Positions 1-6,275 are shown, counted from the first letter of the stretch. The stretch is 16,944 bases of DNA from Coriobacteriia bacterium (GCA_030653635.1 JAURYZ010000167.1:1-16944); one strand, 5' to 3'. The notes: generated from the sequence alone by a model not told the origin. Program-made: numbers and translations.

Positions 1-261
1 GCTCTGGCATCCCGAGAACTGCAGCAATACGAGGGCGAGATCGTAGCTTCCACGTGCGCAAGCGATGTGCCGAATCCGCTTACTCGGCGGCTTGATGTGC
101 TTGCAGACGAGTACAACTTGGTCAGAGCCGAGATGGTGACACTGTCGACGACCGAGTACGTAGCAGAGTGGACGTTTCGTGACGGTAGCCGATTGCGGAT
201 GGTTTCGCATATTGATGACGATGGCCGGATACGGCTTGTTTCCACACGAGCGACTCGCTGA
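1..261 (+). CDS. C-terminal part of an unknown protein (partial at left edge)
   Basis: The frame is open from base 1 to a TGA at 259-261, so the gene very likely begins outside the window. A GTG at 67 could be an internal start but has no clear ribosome binding site. The visible 86 residues are hydrophilic and mixed in charge, with alternating polar/hydrophobic stretches (TEYVAEWTFRDGSRLRM) that look like beta strands. I do not recognise a family. It is immediately followed, in the same frame after one stop codon, by an RHS tip fragment. In RHS loci small genes between successive tips are often immunity proteins, so this could be the immunity partner of an RHS gene to the left. That is inference from position only. 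Confidence 0.4.
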   Translation, partial: ALASRELQQYEGEIVASTCASDVPNPLTRRLDVLADEYNLVRAEMVTLSTTEYVAEWTFRDGSRLRMVSHIDDDGRIRLVSTRATR

Positions 262-270
262 CCTCGGGTA

Positions 271-1854
271 GTGGGCACAAGTGTGCTCTCAATCGTTCAG
301 CTGCCCGGTGGCCTGCACCCCTACATCTACAGCCCCACCACCGGCAAAAAGGTGCGTGACGACTTCGACTTCTCCTACCCGGACCGCTCCGAGGACACGA
401 CCTACACCTACGGCGCCACCAATCGCCTGACCTCAGCCACCCGCAACAATACGACCACCAACTACTCGTATGATGCGACCTCGGGCGCCCTTTCGGCCTA
501 TAAGCGAGGCGTCGAGAGCACTCAGACGCTCGCCTACGACCAGAACGGCCGCATCACGAGGGCGGCTTCGACCTATTTCGAGCACGATGCGCTCGGTCGG
601 CGGATCACCCAAGCGCCTTCCACCGACTTCGAGAAAGACCCGCTCCGCGTCACGTACTCCTGGTCGGGCGAGCGCCTCATCACCCAGTCCGGGACCGGCT
701 GGAGCGCGAGCCACGTCTATGACGCGACAGGTCAGCGCACACGTTCTGTCGTGACCTCGGGTTCGCTTCAGACCACCACGACCTGGGCCTATGAGGGCAT
801 CCGCCTCACCGACCTTGACGCGGTCAGAAGCGACACTGCCACCTGGTCGCTCGAATACCTCTACGACGAGCGCGGCACCATCACAGGAGGCATCTACTCC
901 GCCGAGGACACGAGCTGCGCATTCCTCGTGGTGGCCACCGACCGAGGTGACGTGCGCGAGCTACTCGACGCAAACGGCGATGCCTTCGCGTTCTACTCGT
1001 ATGATGCATACGGAAACCCGGACGAGACGCTCTCGCGCCAGACCGGGAAGGTGTCGGCAGCTCTTGCAGCGAACATCTCGCAGCGCAACGTGCTTCGCTA
1101 CGCGGGGTACTGCTACGATGAGGTGTCGGGACTCTACTACCTGTCCCAGCGCTACTACGATCCGGTAAGCGCGAGCTTCGTGAGCAAGGACCCCGCCCGA
1201 GCAGATGGCGAGGAGAGCGCGTACCAGTACTGCGCGGGCGATCCGGTCGGGAAGGTGGATCCTACCGGGAAGAGGGCGGGCCGTCCGCTATGGGGAGCAT
1301 GGCTGTATCGTGATGACATTGCCGTGTTGTACGGATTCTGGAACAAAGCGACTTGGAGTGCCAAGGTGACTTGGACCAGTAGAACCAGCTACAAGGTCGT
1401 TGTGTCTTACAAGGCTCCAGCAAGATCCTACATGTGGAAGGGCTGCCGCCTATCTTTCTGGGTAAACAGCAAGACCGCAACAGGTGGTGGCTCGGCTTCT
1501 TGGGACAAGGGAGGCCGTGGCGGAATCAGTACGGCGCGATCAGCAACCAGCCTCGAAACCGCATGGAAGCCAACCAAGAAGAGCATGCCGTTCTACGGGT
1601 CGGTGCGGCGGGGACGTGTTGAAGCTGTTACCATCCACGCGCGGATGAGTTTCGATGGGGTCAACATGGATGACGGCGACTACACGGCCTTCAGCTATCT
1701 AACCACCGCGAGCAGCCATCAATCCATGCTGTTCACCAACTCAAAAGGCAAGGCGTATGCTTGCTATTCTTCTCGGCACTCCGCGCGTTCTGCTTCGCGA
1801 GCCGCAATCGAGATGAAGTACGGATATGATCGATATCGATCTGTGATGAGATGA
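271..1854 (+). CDS. N-terminally truncated RHS-repeat protein (displaced tip) with unique C-terminal domain
   Basis: Residues about 15-330 are the end of an RHS/YD-repeat shell: repeated YD-type units (YSYDATSGAL, AYDQNGRIT, HVYDATGQRT, YLYDERGTI, YSYDAYGNP), then the RHS core signature at about 278-333 (GLYYLSQRYYDP, SKDPA, DPVGKVDPTG). A complete RHS protein is usually well over 1,000 residues and has a secretion or wall-anchoring N-terminus; neither is seen here. The 194 residues after the DPTG boundary (334-527) are the variable tip, normally a toxin. Here they are rich in Ser, Thr, Arg, Trp and Tyr, look beta-rich, match no toxin family I recognise, and appear less GC-rich than the repeat part. 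The GTG at 271 has no Shine-Dalgarno sequence and the stop at 259 blocks upstream extension, so this may be a silent orphan tip expressed only after recombination with a full RHS gene. The stop overlaps the start of the next gene. Confidence 0.8.
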   Translation: MGTSVLSIVQLPGGLHPYIYSPTTGKKVRDDFDFSYPDRSEDTTYTYGATNRLTSATRNNTTTNYSYDATSGALSAYKRGVESTQTLAYDQNGRITRAASTYFEHDALGRRITQAPSTDFEKDPLRVTYSWSGERLITQSGTGWSASHVYDATGQRTRSVVTSGSLQTTTTWAYEGIRLTDLDAVRSDTATWSLEYLYDERGTITGGIYSAEDTSCAFLVVATDRGDVRELLDANGDAFAFYSYDAYGNPDETLSRQTGKVSAALAANISQRNVLRYAGYCYDEVSGLYYLSQRYYDPVSASFVSKDPARADGEESAYQYCAGDPVGKVDPTGKRAGRPLWGAWLYRDDIAVLYGFWNKATWSAKVTWTSRTSYKVVVSYKAPARSYMWKGCRLSFWVNSKTATGGGSASWDKGGRGGISTARSATSLETAWKPTKKSMPFYGSVRRGRVEAVTIHARMSFDGVNMDDGDYTAFSYLTTASSHQSMLFTNSKGKAYACYSSRHSARSASRAAIEMKYGYDRYRSVMR

Positions 1855-2696
1855 GGTGCGGTGAGGTGTCGATGGCGGACCGTCCAGGGGCCAGCTATGG
1901 CTCATGGTCTGCCTGGCGTCGATTGCCCAGAGCCGCCAAAGCCCTGATCCTTTGCGCATGTGCGGGGCTAGTGTTGCTTCTGCCAGGCTGCTCGACAGGC
2001 ATTTCCAAAGAGGCAATCCCGTTGATACTGAGTGCGCCGGCCGCATCAGGTCCCGTTGAGATGGACTGCATCCTTGCCCGAGAGGGTTTGATTCCCAGCC
2101 CCACAGAGTGGGGAGGTACGGCGTACCGCGTACTGGATAGCCCGTGGCAGTATGAGGTGATTGAGCTAGTCGTGCCTTTTGGGTGTGAAGTGCTAGGAAC
2201 TGACGGCTCTCGAACCGTGGTCGACCCATCCCCCTCGGCGGAAGTGCGTGGCGAGAGTGTCGCCGGTAGAGCAACCGTCACGGGCACGTTTGCCAATGGA
2301 GGCAGCCGGGTGATTGCAACGCGAATTGTGCTTGGGGATGGCGCATTGCCCGACGTCGATGGACCGCCCGTGCTACCACCGCGGACGGAAGCCGCCGCGC
2401 AGGAGCTTCGTGCTACTGGTGATGCGTCGGTCTTCATTGATGACTTTCCGGAGACCGATGCGCGTTGGCTCAGCATCACGATTCCATCTACTGGGAACTC
2501 ATCGGGCATGTCCGCGCAAGTGGTTCAGTTCGCTGTAATCGACGAGAACACCGAGATTCGAGGAGCCTTGGGCCACCCAAAGTCCATCGACGAAGTACTG
2601 GCTTCGGGCTTGGGCACTTCCGGGGTATGGGCCACTGCAGAACTGGAGGTTCGCGGCGAGGGAGTGCACGTGCGCAGTCTTGTAATTGGGGGGTAG
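1851..2696 (+). CDS. Predicted lipoprotein coupled to the RHS tip
   Basis: The ATG at 1851 overlaps the RHS TGA (ATGA), suggesting translational coupling. An alternative ATG at 1872 has a GAGGTG a few bases upstream and would give a more compact signal peptide; either is possible. The N-terminus has Arg/Lys residues, a hydrophobic stretch (LILCACAGLVLLLPGC) and a lipobox ending at Cys47 (Cys40 from the second start), so the mature protein is probably lipid-anchored outside the membrane. The mature part has two similar beta-rich units, each ending in an 'ATxTGxF...VIATRIVL' or 'VWATAELEV...VRSLVI' pattern reminiscent of DUF5666-type modules; this resemblance is weak. The position directly behind a variable RHS tip makes it the natural candidate for an immunity or accessory surface protein. 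A cell-surface lipoprotein would be an unusual immunity protein for a cytoplasmic toxin. Confidence 0.75.
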   Translation: MRCGEVSMADRPGASYGSWSAWRRLPRAAKALILCACAGLVLLLPGCSTGISKEAIPLILSAPAASGPVEMDCILAREGLIPSPTEWGGTAYRVLDSPWQYEVIELVVPFGCEVLGTDGSRTVVDPSPSAEVRGESVAGRATVTGTFANGGSRVIATRIVLGDGALPDVDGPPVLPPRTEAAAQELRATGDASVFIDDFPETDARWLSITIPSTGNSSGMSAQVVQFAVIDENTEIRGALGHPKSIDEVLASGLGTSGVWATAELEVRGEGVHVRSLVIGG

Positions 2697-2697
2697 T

Positions 2698-2748
2698 CGC
2701 TACTCTCGGAAGATCCCGGGTCGGTTCTGTTTGGGTCGGAGAGTAGCG
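2698..2748. repeat. Inverted repeat, 10-bp perfect arms with 31-base loop
   Basis: The left arm 2698-2707 (CGCTACTCTC) is the exact reverse complement of 2739-2748 (GAGAGTAGCG). It starts two bases after the lipoprotein stop codon, the usual place for a terminator, but no T-run follows the right arm and the loop is long. The right arm contains the GGAGAG that could serve as ribosome binding site for the small ORF at 2756, so folding could also hide that site. Confidence 0.45.
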
Positions 2749-2755
2749 TCGAATC

Positions 2756-2890
2756 ATGAGTATCGCAGCTATCGACATCGGTAAGCTTGTCGCAGAGGAG
2801 CGCCTGAAGCTTATCGGCGACCTCTGGGAGAGCCTGCGCGCGCAGCCTGATGCTATCCATCACAGCACGCAGCCTGGAGCGCTGGCGTAG
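2756..2890 (+). pseudogene. Truncated addiction-module antitoxin (Unstab_antitox-like N-terminus)
   Basis: The ATG at 2756 opens a 44-codon frame ending in TAG. Its first 30 residues (MSIAAIDIGKLVAEERLKLI followed by GDLWESL) follow the pattern of the small 'addiction module' antitoxins of the ParD/RelB-like Unstab_antitox family, typically 'L-x-x-EER-L-x-L-I-x-x-LW-x-SL'. Family members are usually about 70-80 residues, and the second half with its acidic, toxin-binding helix is missing: after WESLRAQPDA the sequence runs into unrelated residues and stops. No ParE/RelE-type toxin gene follows within the next 80 bases. It is best read as the remnant of a lost type II toxin-antitoxin pair. A functional micro-antitoxin cannot be excluded. 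Confidence 0.55.
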
Positions 2891-2940
2891 CCGCTTGCGT
2901 GGCTGACAAGCGCGTCGGCACAGACGGCGTCATATCAGCT

Positions 2941-2978
2941 TTTCCCTATAGATTCCTATACCTGCTATTCTTTTCCCA
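2941..2978 (+). promoter_or_regulatory. Leaderless extended -10 promoter with CTATA repeats
   Basis: TGCTATTCT at 2963-2971 is an extended -10 (TG at 2963-2964, hexamer TATTCT at 2966-2971). A start point seven bases later falls on the ATG at 2978, and there is no Shine-Dalgarno sequence, so the mRNA is probably leaderless. Just upstream lies the small palindrome TATAG-ATTC-CTATA (2947-2960). The unit CTAT(A/T) recurs at 2946, 2956 and 2964, giving a plausible operator that overlaps the promoter. The patch is conspicuously AT-rich compared with its surroundings. Confidence 0.5.
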
Positions 2979-3760
2979 TGGATGACCTGTGGGATATCAC
3001 ACGTGTGGCGGAATACCTCGGTGTCAGCGAACGCACGGTCTACAACCGCGTTCGCGCAGGCGAGCTACCCGCAATCAAGATCGGTCGCCTGTGGCGCGTG
3101 CGGGCGGGCGATCTCCAGTCGTGGCTCGGCGCACCTTCTGCGCATGCCGCAGGACCCTACCCGTACGCCTCCGAGCGGGAGCCGCTTTCAGTAGTCCGGG
3201 AAGCCGGGACTCAACCGGATCGCCTCCGCCTCGAAGCGCTACTCGCGCCACTCGCCGATCCGCTCGCTCGCAGGCTCGCTTTCGTGGGGCTCCTCTCCTT
3301 TGCATGTGAAGGGCTTGGTTGGCCGGCGCCCGTGGTGGTGGGGGGCAACGCTGTCGAGTTCTACACCGCCGGCGACTATGCGACCGCAGACATCGACTTG
3401 GCCGGTGCGAGTGAGCCCATCGCTCAGGTGCTGGGCGAGTGGGGCTTTGAGCGGGAGGGTCGGCATTTCTACGACCAGGAGCTCAATCTCGTGCTCGAGG
3501 TGCCCGGTGGAAGACTCGCCCCCGAGCAGCTCGCCCACGCGGCCGCGGTGCGCATCGCCGGAGTCACGGCGTATGTCCTGGGGATCGAGGACCTCATCGT
3601 CGACCGGCTGGCGGCGTGCGTGTTCTGGAAGGACGAGGAGTCGTGCGTCTGGGCGAGAGTCATGCTGAAGGGCGAGTACGAGGTCGACCGCGGGTACCTT
3701 GAAGCGCGAGCGGCGGCCGAAGACGTGCTCGACGTGTTGCGGGAGTTGGAGCTGGGGTAA
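2978..3760 (+). CDS. Helix-turn-helix / nucleotidyltransferase-like fusion protein (DUF6036/COG4914-like)
   Basis: Residues 1-50 form an excisionase/MerR-type helix-turn-helix (DITRVAEYLGVSERTVYNRV, then IKIGRLWRV), followed by a flexible linker to about residue 85. Residues about 86-260 resemble minimal nucleotidyltransferases of the DUF6036/COG4914 kind: VVVGGNAVEFYT with G122-G123, an acidic pair in ATADIDL (D138, D140), and a C-terminal block (IEDLIVDRLAA...FWKDEES) that recurs in that group. Proteins of this fold include AbiEii- and MntA-type toxin-antitoxin components that transfer nucleotides to tRNA or to a partner protein. The stop codon TAA overlaps the ATG of the next gene by one base, so the two are probably coupled. 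The start at 2978 is supported by the -10 element placed for a leaderless transcript. Predicted role: autoregulating component of a toxin-antitoxin or defence module (inference). Confidence 0.8.
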   Translation: MDDLWDITRVAEYLGVSERTVYNRVRAGELPAIKIGRLWRVRAGDLQSWLGAPSAHAAGPYPYASEREPLSVVREAGTQPDRLRLEALLAPLADPLARRLAFVGLLSFACEGLGWPAPVVVGGNAVEFYTAGDYATADIDLAGASEPIAQVLGEWGFEREGRHFYDQELNLVLEVPGGRLAPEQLAHAAAVRIAGVTAYVLGIEDLIVDRLAACVFWKDEESCVWARVMLKGEYEVDRGYLEARAAAEDVLDVLRELELG

Positions 3761-3978
3761 TGAATCGCGTCTATGAGTATGACGAGTGGATCTCGCAGCG
3801 CCGCGGCTCTGTACGCGCGATTGCGCGCGCAGCTACCGAGTCGCCCCGTCGTGGCCGAAAGCGCACCGCCGAAGAGCTGCGCATGCTCGAGATCTCGGCG
3901 CTCGCTTCGATTGCGCGGCGTGAGCGCGAAGGTCGCCTCACGCGATCGGGTCCGAGGGAGTACTCGCTAAAGGGGTGA
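3760..3978 (+). CDS. Small basic protein, partner of the HTH-nucleotidyltransferase
   Basis: A 72-residue protein starting in a TAATG overlap with the upstream gene. It is strongly basic (RRGRKRTAEELR, RREREGRLTR) with a predicted central helix (TAEELRMLEISALASIARRE). I do not recognise a family and see no catalytic signature. The tight overlap, the shared promoter and the hairpin immediately after its stop define a closed two-gene unit. In nucleotidyltransferase toxin-antitoxin pairs the small neighbour is commonly the other half of the pair, either the target of nucleotidylation or the neutraliser. It could instead be an RNA- or DNA-binding helper. Confidence 0.65.
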   Translation: MNRVYEYDEWISQRRGSVRAIARAATESPRRGRKRTAEELRMLEISALASIARREREGRLTRSGPREYSLKG

Positions 3979-3981
3979 AAG

Positions 3982-4014
3982 AACAGTATCACCGAGGTAC
4001 TCGGTGATACTGTT
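3982..4014. terminator. Perfect 15-bp hairpin between convergent genes
   Basis: AACAGTATCACCGAG (3982-3996) and CTCGGTGATACTGTT (4000-4014) are exact reverse complements with a 3-base loop. The hairpin starts three bases after the stop of the small basic protein gene and lies 30 bases beyond the pafC stop codon on the other strand. Neither side carries a long T-run; the leftward side is followed by TTCTTTC. It is probably a bidirectional transcription end, though a protein-binding site is also possible given its perfect symmetry. Confidence 0.6.
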
Positions 4015-4058
4015 AATGAATCATGAGACGGTTTCATGACATCGTTAATGGCTCATGA
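4012..4058. repeat. Imperfect 15-base direct repeat at the pafC 3' end
   Basis: GTTAATGAATCATGA (4012-4026) and GTTAATGGCTCATGA (4044-4058) differ at two positions and lie 32 bases apart. The second copy covers the last codons and stop of pafC (read on the minus strand as ...M-S-H-stop). A third TCATGA occurs between them at 4034. The first copy looks like a partial duplication of the pafC end. Confidence 0.45.
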
Positions 4059-4980
4059 TAGCATTCGCCAGCGCCGCGGCCGCTTCGCGAACCTCCGCCG
4101 GCTCGAGCACCTCGGCAGCTCCCAGCCTAGCGACCACCTGCCGTGCGATCCAATCCGCGCCCGCGTAAGGCACTTCGACCACGAGCGAGCCGTCGGTATG
4201 TTCCTCGGCAAGGCGAAGGCCGGGCCACTCGCGGTCCGAAACCTGCTCGCCTGGGGCCAGTTCGATCCGCGCGACCGGTAGCCCGACGCTCACGAACGCG
4301 GTGCCCGCGGGGGACAGCGCGCGCGGCTCGAAGCGCTCCGTAAGTGCTGTCGCCTCGCGGATCCGATCGATGCGAAACGTGCGCAGTGTGCCAGCACTGC
4401 GGCAGAAGGCCTCGAGGTACCAAGAGCCGCGCTCATTCACGAGCCCCATCGGCTCGACGACACGTTCGCGGGCCTGGGCGCGGCCGACCCCGTGGTACAA
4501 GATGCGCACGGGCGCATGCTCCTCGAGTGCGAGGGAAAGGGTCTTGATGGCCTCAGCGCCCGCTGTGTCCGTGCTCGCTGCGCGAACGACTCGCTCGAGC
4601 TCTCCGCTGTCAGCCTCGGCCCAGGCCGCTGCGCCCAGAAGCTTGGTGTGGAGCGGGTCGTCGGCGGACAGTCCGGCTGTCTCGAGCGCCGCTGCCAGCG
4701 CACGCGACTCAGCTACCGACAGGCGTACTGCGCGGTCAAGCGCGGGCAGGGTGCTCCAGATCTCAACGACGCCGCCCTCGACAAAGATGGGGATGAGCGT
4801 GCCGGCGTCGTGCTCGTCGATGCCGCAGCATGAGAGTAGGTCGAGGTCCTCCGTGATCTCGACTTCGGTCGCTCCGAGGGCCTGGGCGATGGCGGCCACC
4901 GACAGGCTCGTGTCGGGCTCGAACAGGTGCAGAATCGCGAGCAGACGCCTGGCTCGCAGAGCGTAGGGGGTCTTAGCCAC
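4045..4980 (-). CDS. pafC: PafC-like WYL-domain transcriptional regulator
   Basis: The protein has an N-terminal winged helix (LRARRLLAILHLFEPDTSLS, then AIAQALGATEVEITEDLDLL), a central linker, and a WYL domain with the signature WYLEAF and an arginine-rich continuation (TFRIDRIREA), then a C-terminal extension. This is the architecture and length (311 residues) of PafC. I prefer the GTG at 4980: it has a G-rich ribosome binding site (GGGGGTG) about six bases upstream and overlaps the pafB stop by 8 bases, while the ATG at 5013 would add 11 unaligned residues. In mycobacteria PafB and PafC act together as a transcriptional activator of the RecA-independent DNA-damage response, with the WYL domain sensing a nucleic-acid ligand. 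No proteasome or Pup genes are visible next to this pair, unlike the mycobacterial locus. Confidence 0.85.
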   Translation of the reverse strand: MAKTPYALRARRLLAILHLFEPDTSLSVAAIAQALGATEVEITEDLDLLSCCGIDEHDAGTLIPIFVEGGVVEIWSTLPALDRAVRLSVAESRALAAALETAGLSADDPLHTKLLGAAAWAEADSGELERVVRAASTDTAGAEAIKTLSLALEEHAPVRILYHGVGRAQARERVVEPMGLVNERGSWYLEAFCRSAGTLRTFRIDRIREATALTERFEPRALSPAGTAFVSVGLPVARIELAPGEQVSDREWPGLRLAEEHTDGSLVVEVPYAGADWIARQVVARLGAAEVLEPAEVREAAAALANAIMSH

Positions 4981-5962
4981 GTGGGGCACCCCCGTTCGCC
5001 GTCGCGGCGGCACTCAACCCGGCCGTCAGCTCCTGAGCGAGATCGGAAGGTTCGATCACCGAGATGCCGGGACCGTTTTCGACCACCCAACGCAGCAGGC
5101 GCCTTCGGTCGCGGGCAAGAACGCGCCAGGTGATGCTGCCATCCGCAAGCGTCGTGAGTTCGCCTTTGTCGGCCGCCACACCTGCGGCCCGCCAGGCTTC
5201 ACCGGGCTCGAATGCCAGTGTGGCATCAAGCTGTTCGCGGCCGTACTGGAATGGCAGGCCGATGAAGCTCGCGACGTCGAATCCGGCTGGACGCTCAAAA
5301 TCGGGCGTCTCGGGCTTGATGGCGTTGACCGACAGGTCGCGGATGCGGCCCACAGTGTAGGTGCGGGTCTCGTCAAGGACCGTGTCACGGCCGACCAGGT
5401 ACCAGCGGCCATCACGCGCGAACAGGCCAAAGGGCTCGACATCATGCGGCTTGGTCCCGCCAAGCGAGTTGGTGTACTCGAACGATGCGAGCTTGGAGGT
5501 TGCGACCGCATCACTTAGGGCCGCGACGGCAGAGCCTTGGCGCCGGGGCTCCTCGTCAGCCGTAAGCGCACGCACCGGCGACTCGGGCGTTTCTAGCGCC
5601 GTGGCGATCTTGGCCAGAGCAAAGCGCAGTTCCTCGGCAAATGGGAATGATGGATCGGCGAGCAGGGCGACTCCGACGGCGCGGACAGCCGCGGCCTCCT
5701 CGGGCGCCAGGGTGACGCCGGTGGCGAATGTGGCTGCGGCGTCGAGGCGGTAGTTGCCCTCGGCATCGGACTCGATGACGAGCCCGGCGGCGCGCAGATC
5801 CTTCTTGTCGCGTTCGAGCATGCGCGCAAATGCCGCCTCGTCTTGCTGCGCGGCAGGCGGGTAACCAGCCACGTCCGCGCGGATGCGTTGGCGCGTGACC
5901 GCGCCGCGTGCGGCAGCAAGGTAGAGCGCGAGATTGACGAGGCGTTCGGTCGCGTCGGTCAC
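4973..5962 (-). CDS. pafB: PafB-like WYL-domain transcriptional regulator
   Basis: The N-terminal winged helix reads TERLVNLALYLAAARGAVTR then IRADVAGYP, followed by FARMLERDKKDLRAAGLVIE, which is the characteristic PafB start. The WYL motif is in DGRWYLVGRD (about residue 187), followed by YTVGRIRDL. I chose the GTG at 5962 because GGGGGAG lies five bases upstream. The ATG at 5992 is preceded by TAGAAT three bases away and has no ribosome binding site; the TAGAAT may instead be the -10 element of this operon. It heads a two-gene operon with pafC (8-bp overlap) and is transcribed away from the 6C-like RNA gene that lies just upstream on the same strand. Predicted role: partner of PafC in DNA-damage-responsive activation. 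Confidence 0.85.
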   Translation of the reverse strand: MTDATERLVNLALYLAAARGAVTRQRIRADVAGYPPAAQQDEAAFARMLERDKKDLRAAGLVIESDAEGNYRLDAAATFATGVTLAPEEAAAVRAVGVALLADPSFPFAEELRFALAKIATALETPESPVRALTADEEPRRQGSAVAALSDAVATSKLASFEYTNSLGGTKPHDVEPFGLFARDGRWYLVGRDTVLDETRTYTVGRIRDLSVNAIKPETPDFERPAGFDVASFIGLPFQYGREQLDATLAFEPGEAWRAAGVAADKGELTTLADGSITWRVLARDRRRLLRWVVENGPGISVIEPSDLAQELTAGLSAAATANGGAPRG

Positions 5963-6049
5963 AGGATCTCCCCCAAGTCGGTTCTTCGGCATTGATTCTA
6001 GCCGAGGACGATGTGCTGCGGAGCGGCGGGGGAGACGAAAAGGCCTGGA

Positions 6050-6150
6050 GAAAAGGAAACGAGGCGAGTGGGGGGACTCGCCTCGCTTAAAATTCGAGCC
6101 GGCGGGTTCCGCCCCTGAGGGGGGAGGAGAGGGCGGGTCGCATGGCTCTG
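6050..6150 (-). ncRNA. 6C-like small RNA
   Basis: Read on the minus strand this non-coding stretch folds into two hairpins whose loops both contain six consecutive C residues, the hallmark of the actinobacterial 6C RNA. Hairpin 1 has an outer stem GAGCC (6148-6144) with GGCUC (6100-6096) and an inner stem CCGCCC (6136-6131) with GGGCGG (6114-6109), the C-run being at 6124-6119. Hairpin 2 has a perfect 10-bp stem, CGAGGCGAGT (6085-6076) with ACTCGCCTCG (6069-6060), around a loop of exactly CCCCCC. It is followed by TTTCCTTTT, a good intrinsic terminator. The size of about 100 nt fits the class. A putative promoter places the 5' end near 6149. C-rich loops are expected to pair with G-rich ribosome-binding regions of target mRNAs. 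The remaining gene-free DNA between 5963 and 6302 holds promoters only. Confidence 0.75.
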
Positions 6151-6155
6151 TCGGG

Positions 6156-6177
6156 AATTAAGCAACACGTGTGCCAA
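6156..6177 (-). promoter_or_regulatory. Putative promoter of the 6C-like RNA
   Basis: On the minus strand the bases read TTGGCAC (6177-6171), ACGTG, TTGCT (6165-6161), then TTAATT ends at 6156. TGCTTAATT is a weak extended -10 that would start RNA near 6149, matching the base of hairpin 1 of the RNA. The same bases also match the sigma-54 -24/-12 pattern, which is surprising in an actinobacterium. Confidence 0.45.
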
Positions 6178-6275
6178 GAATCGCGCATGCTGGTGAAAGA
6201 CCGTCGAGAATTGTGACGAATTGCGGGTTTTGCGGGTTTTGCGCGAGTATGTGGTTTCCCTCGCCAGCGGCGCGG

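Noticed and set aside
1741..2509. Minus-strand frames opposite the RHS tail and the lipoprotein gene
   Set aside because: They have no ribosome binding site and carry shadow composition; the plus-strand frames have coherent signal peptide and RHS motifs.
2751..4027. GAATCATGAG at 2751-2760 and again at 4018-4027, flanking the HTH-nucleotidyltransferase unit like attachment sites
   Set aside because: Only ten bases match and neither the flanks nor an integrase support it; chance is a sufficient explanation without a comparison to an empty site.
4301..4966. 221-codon plus-strand frame inside pafC
   Set aside because: Ser/Arg/Ala-rich shadow of a GC-rich gene; the minus-strand WYL protein is clearly the coding frame.
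6061..6136. tRNA- or riboswitch-like fold on the plus strand
   Set aside because: No T-loop, anticodon arm or known aptamer core could be placed, while the minus strand gives a complete 6C-type fold with a terminator.
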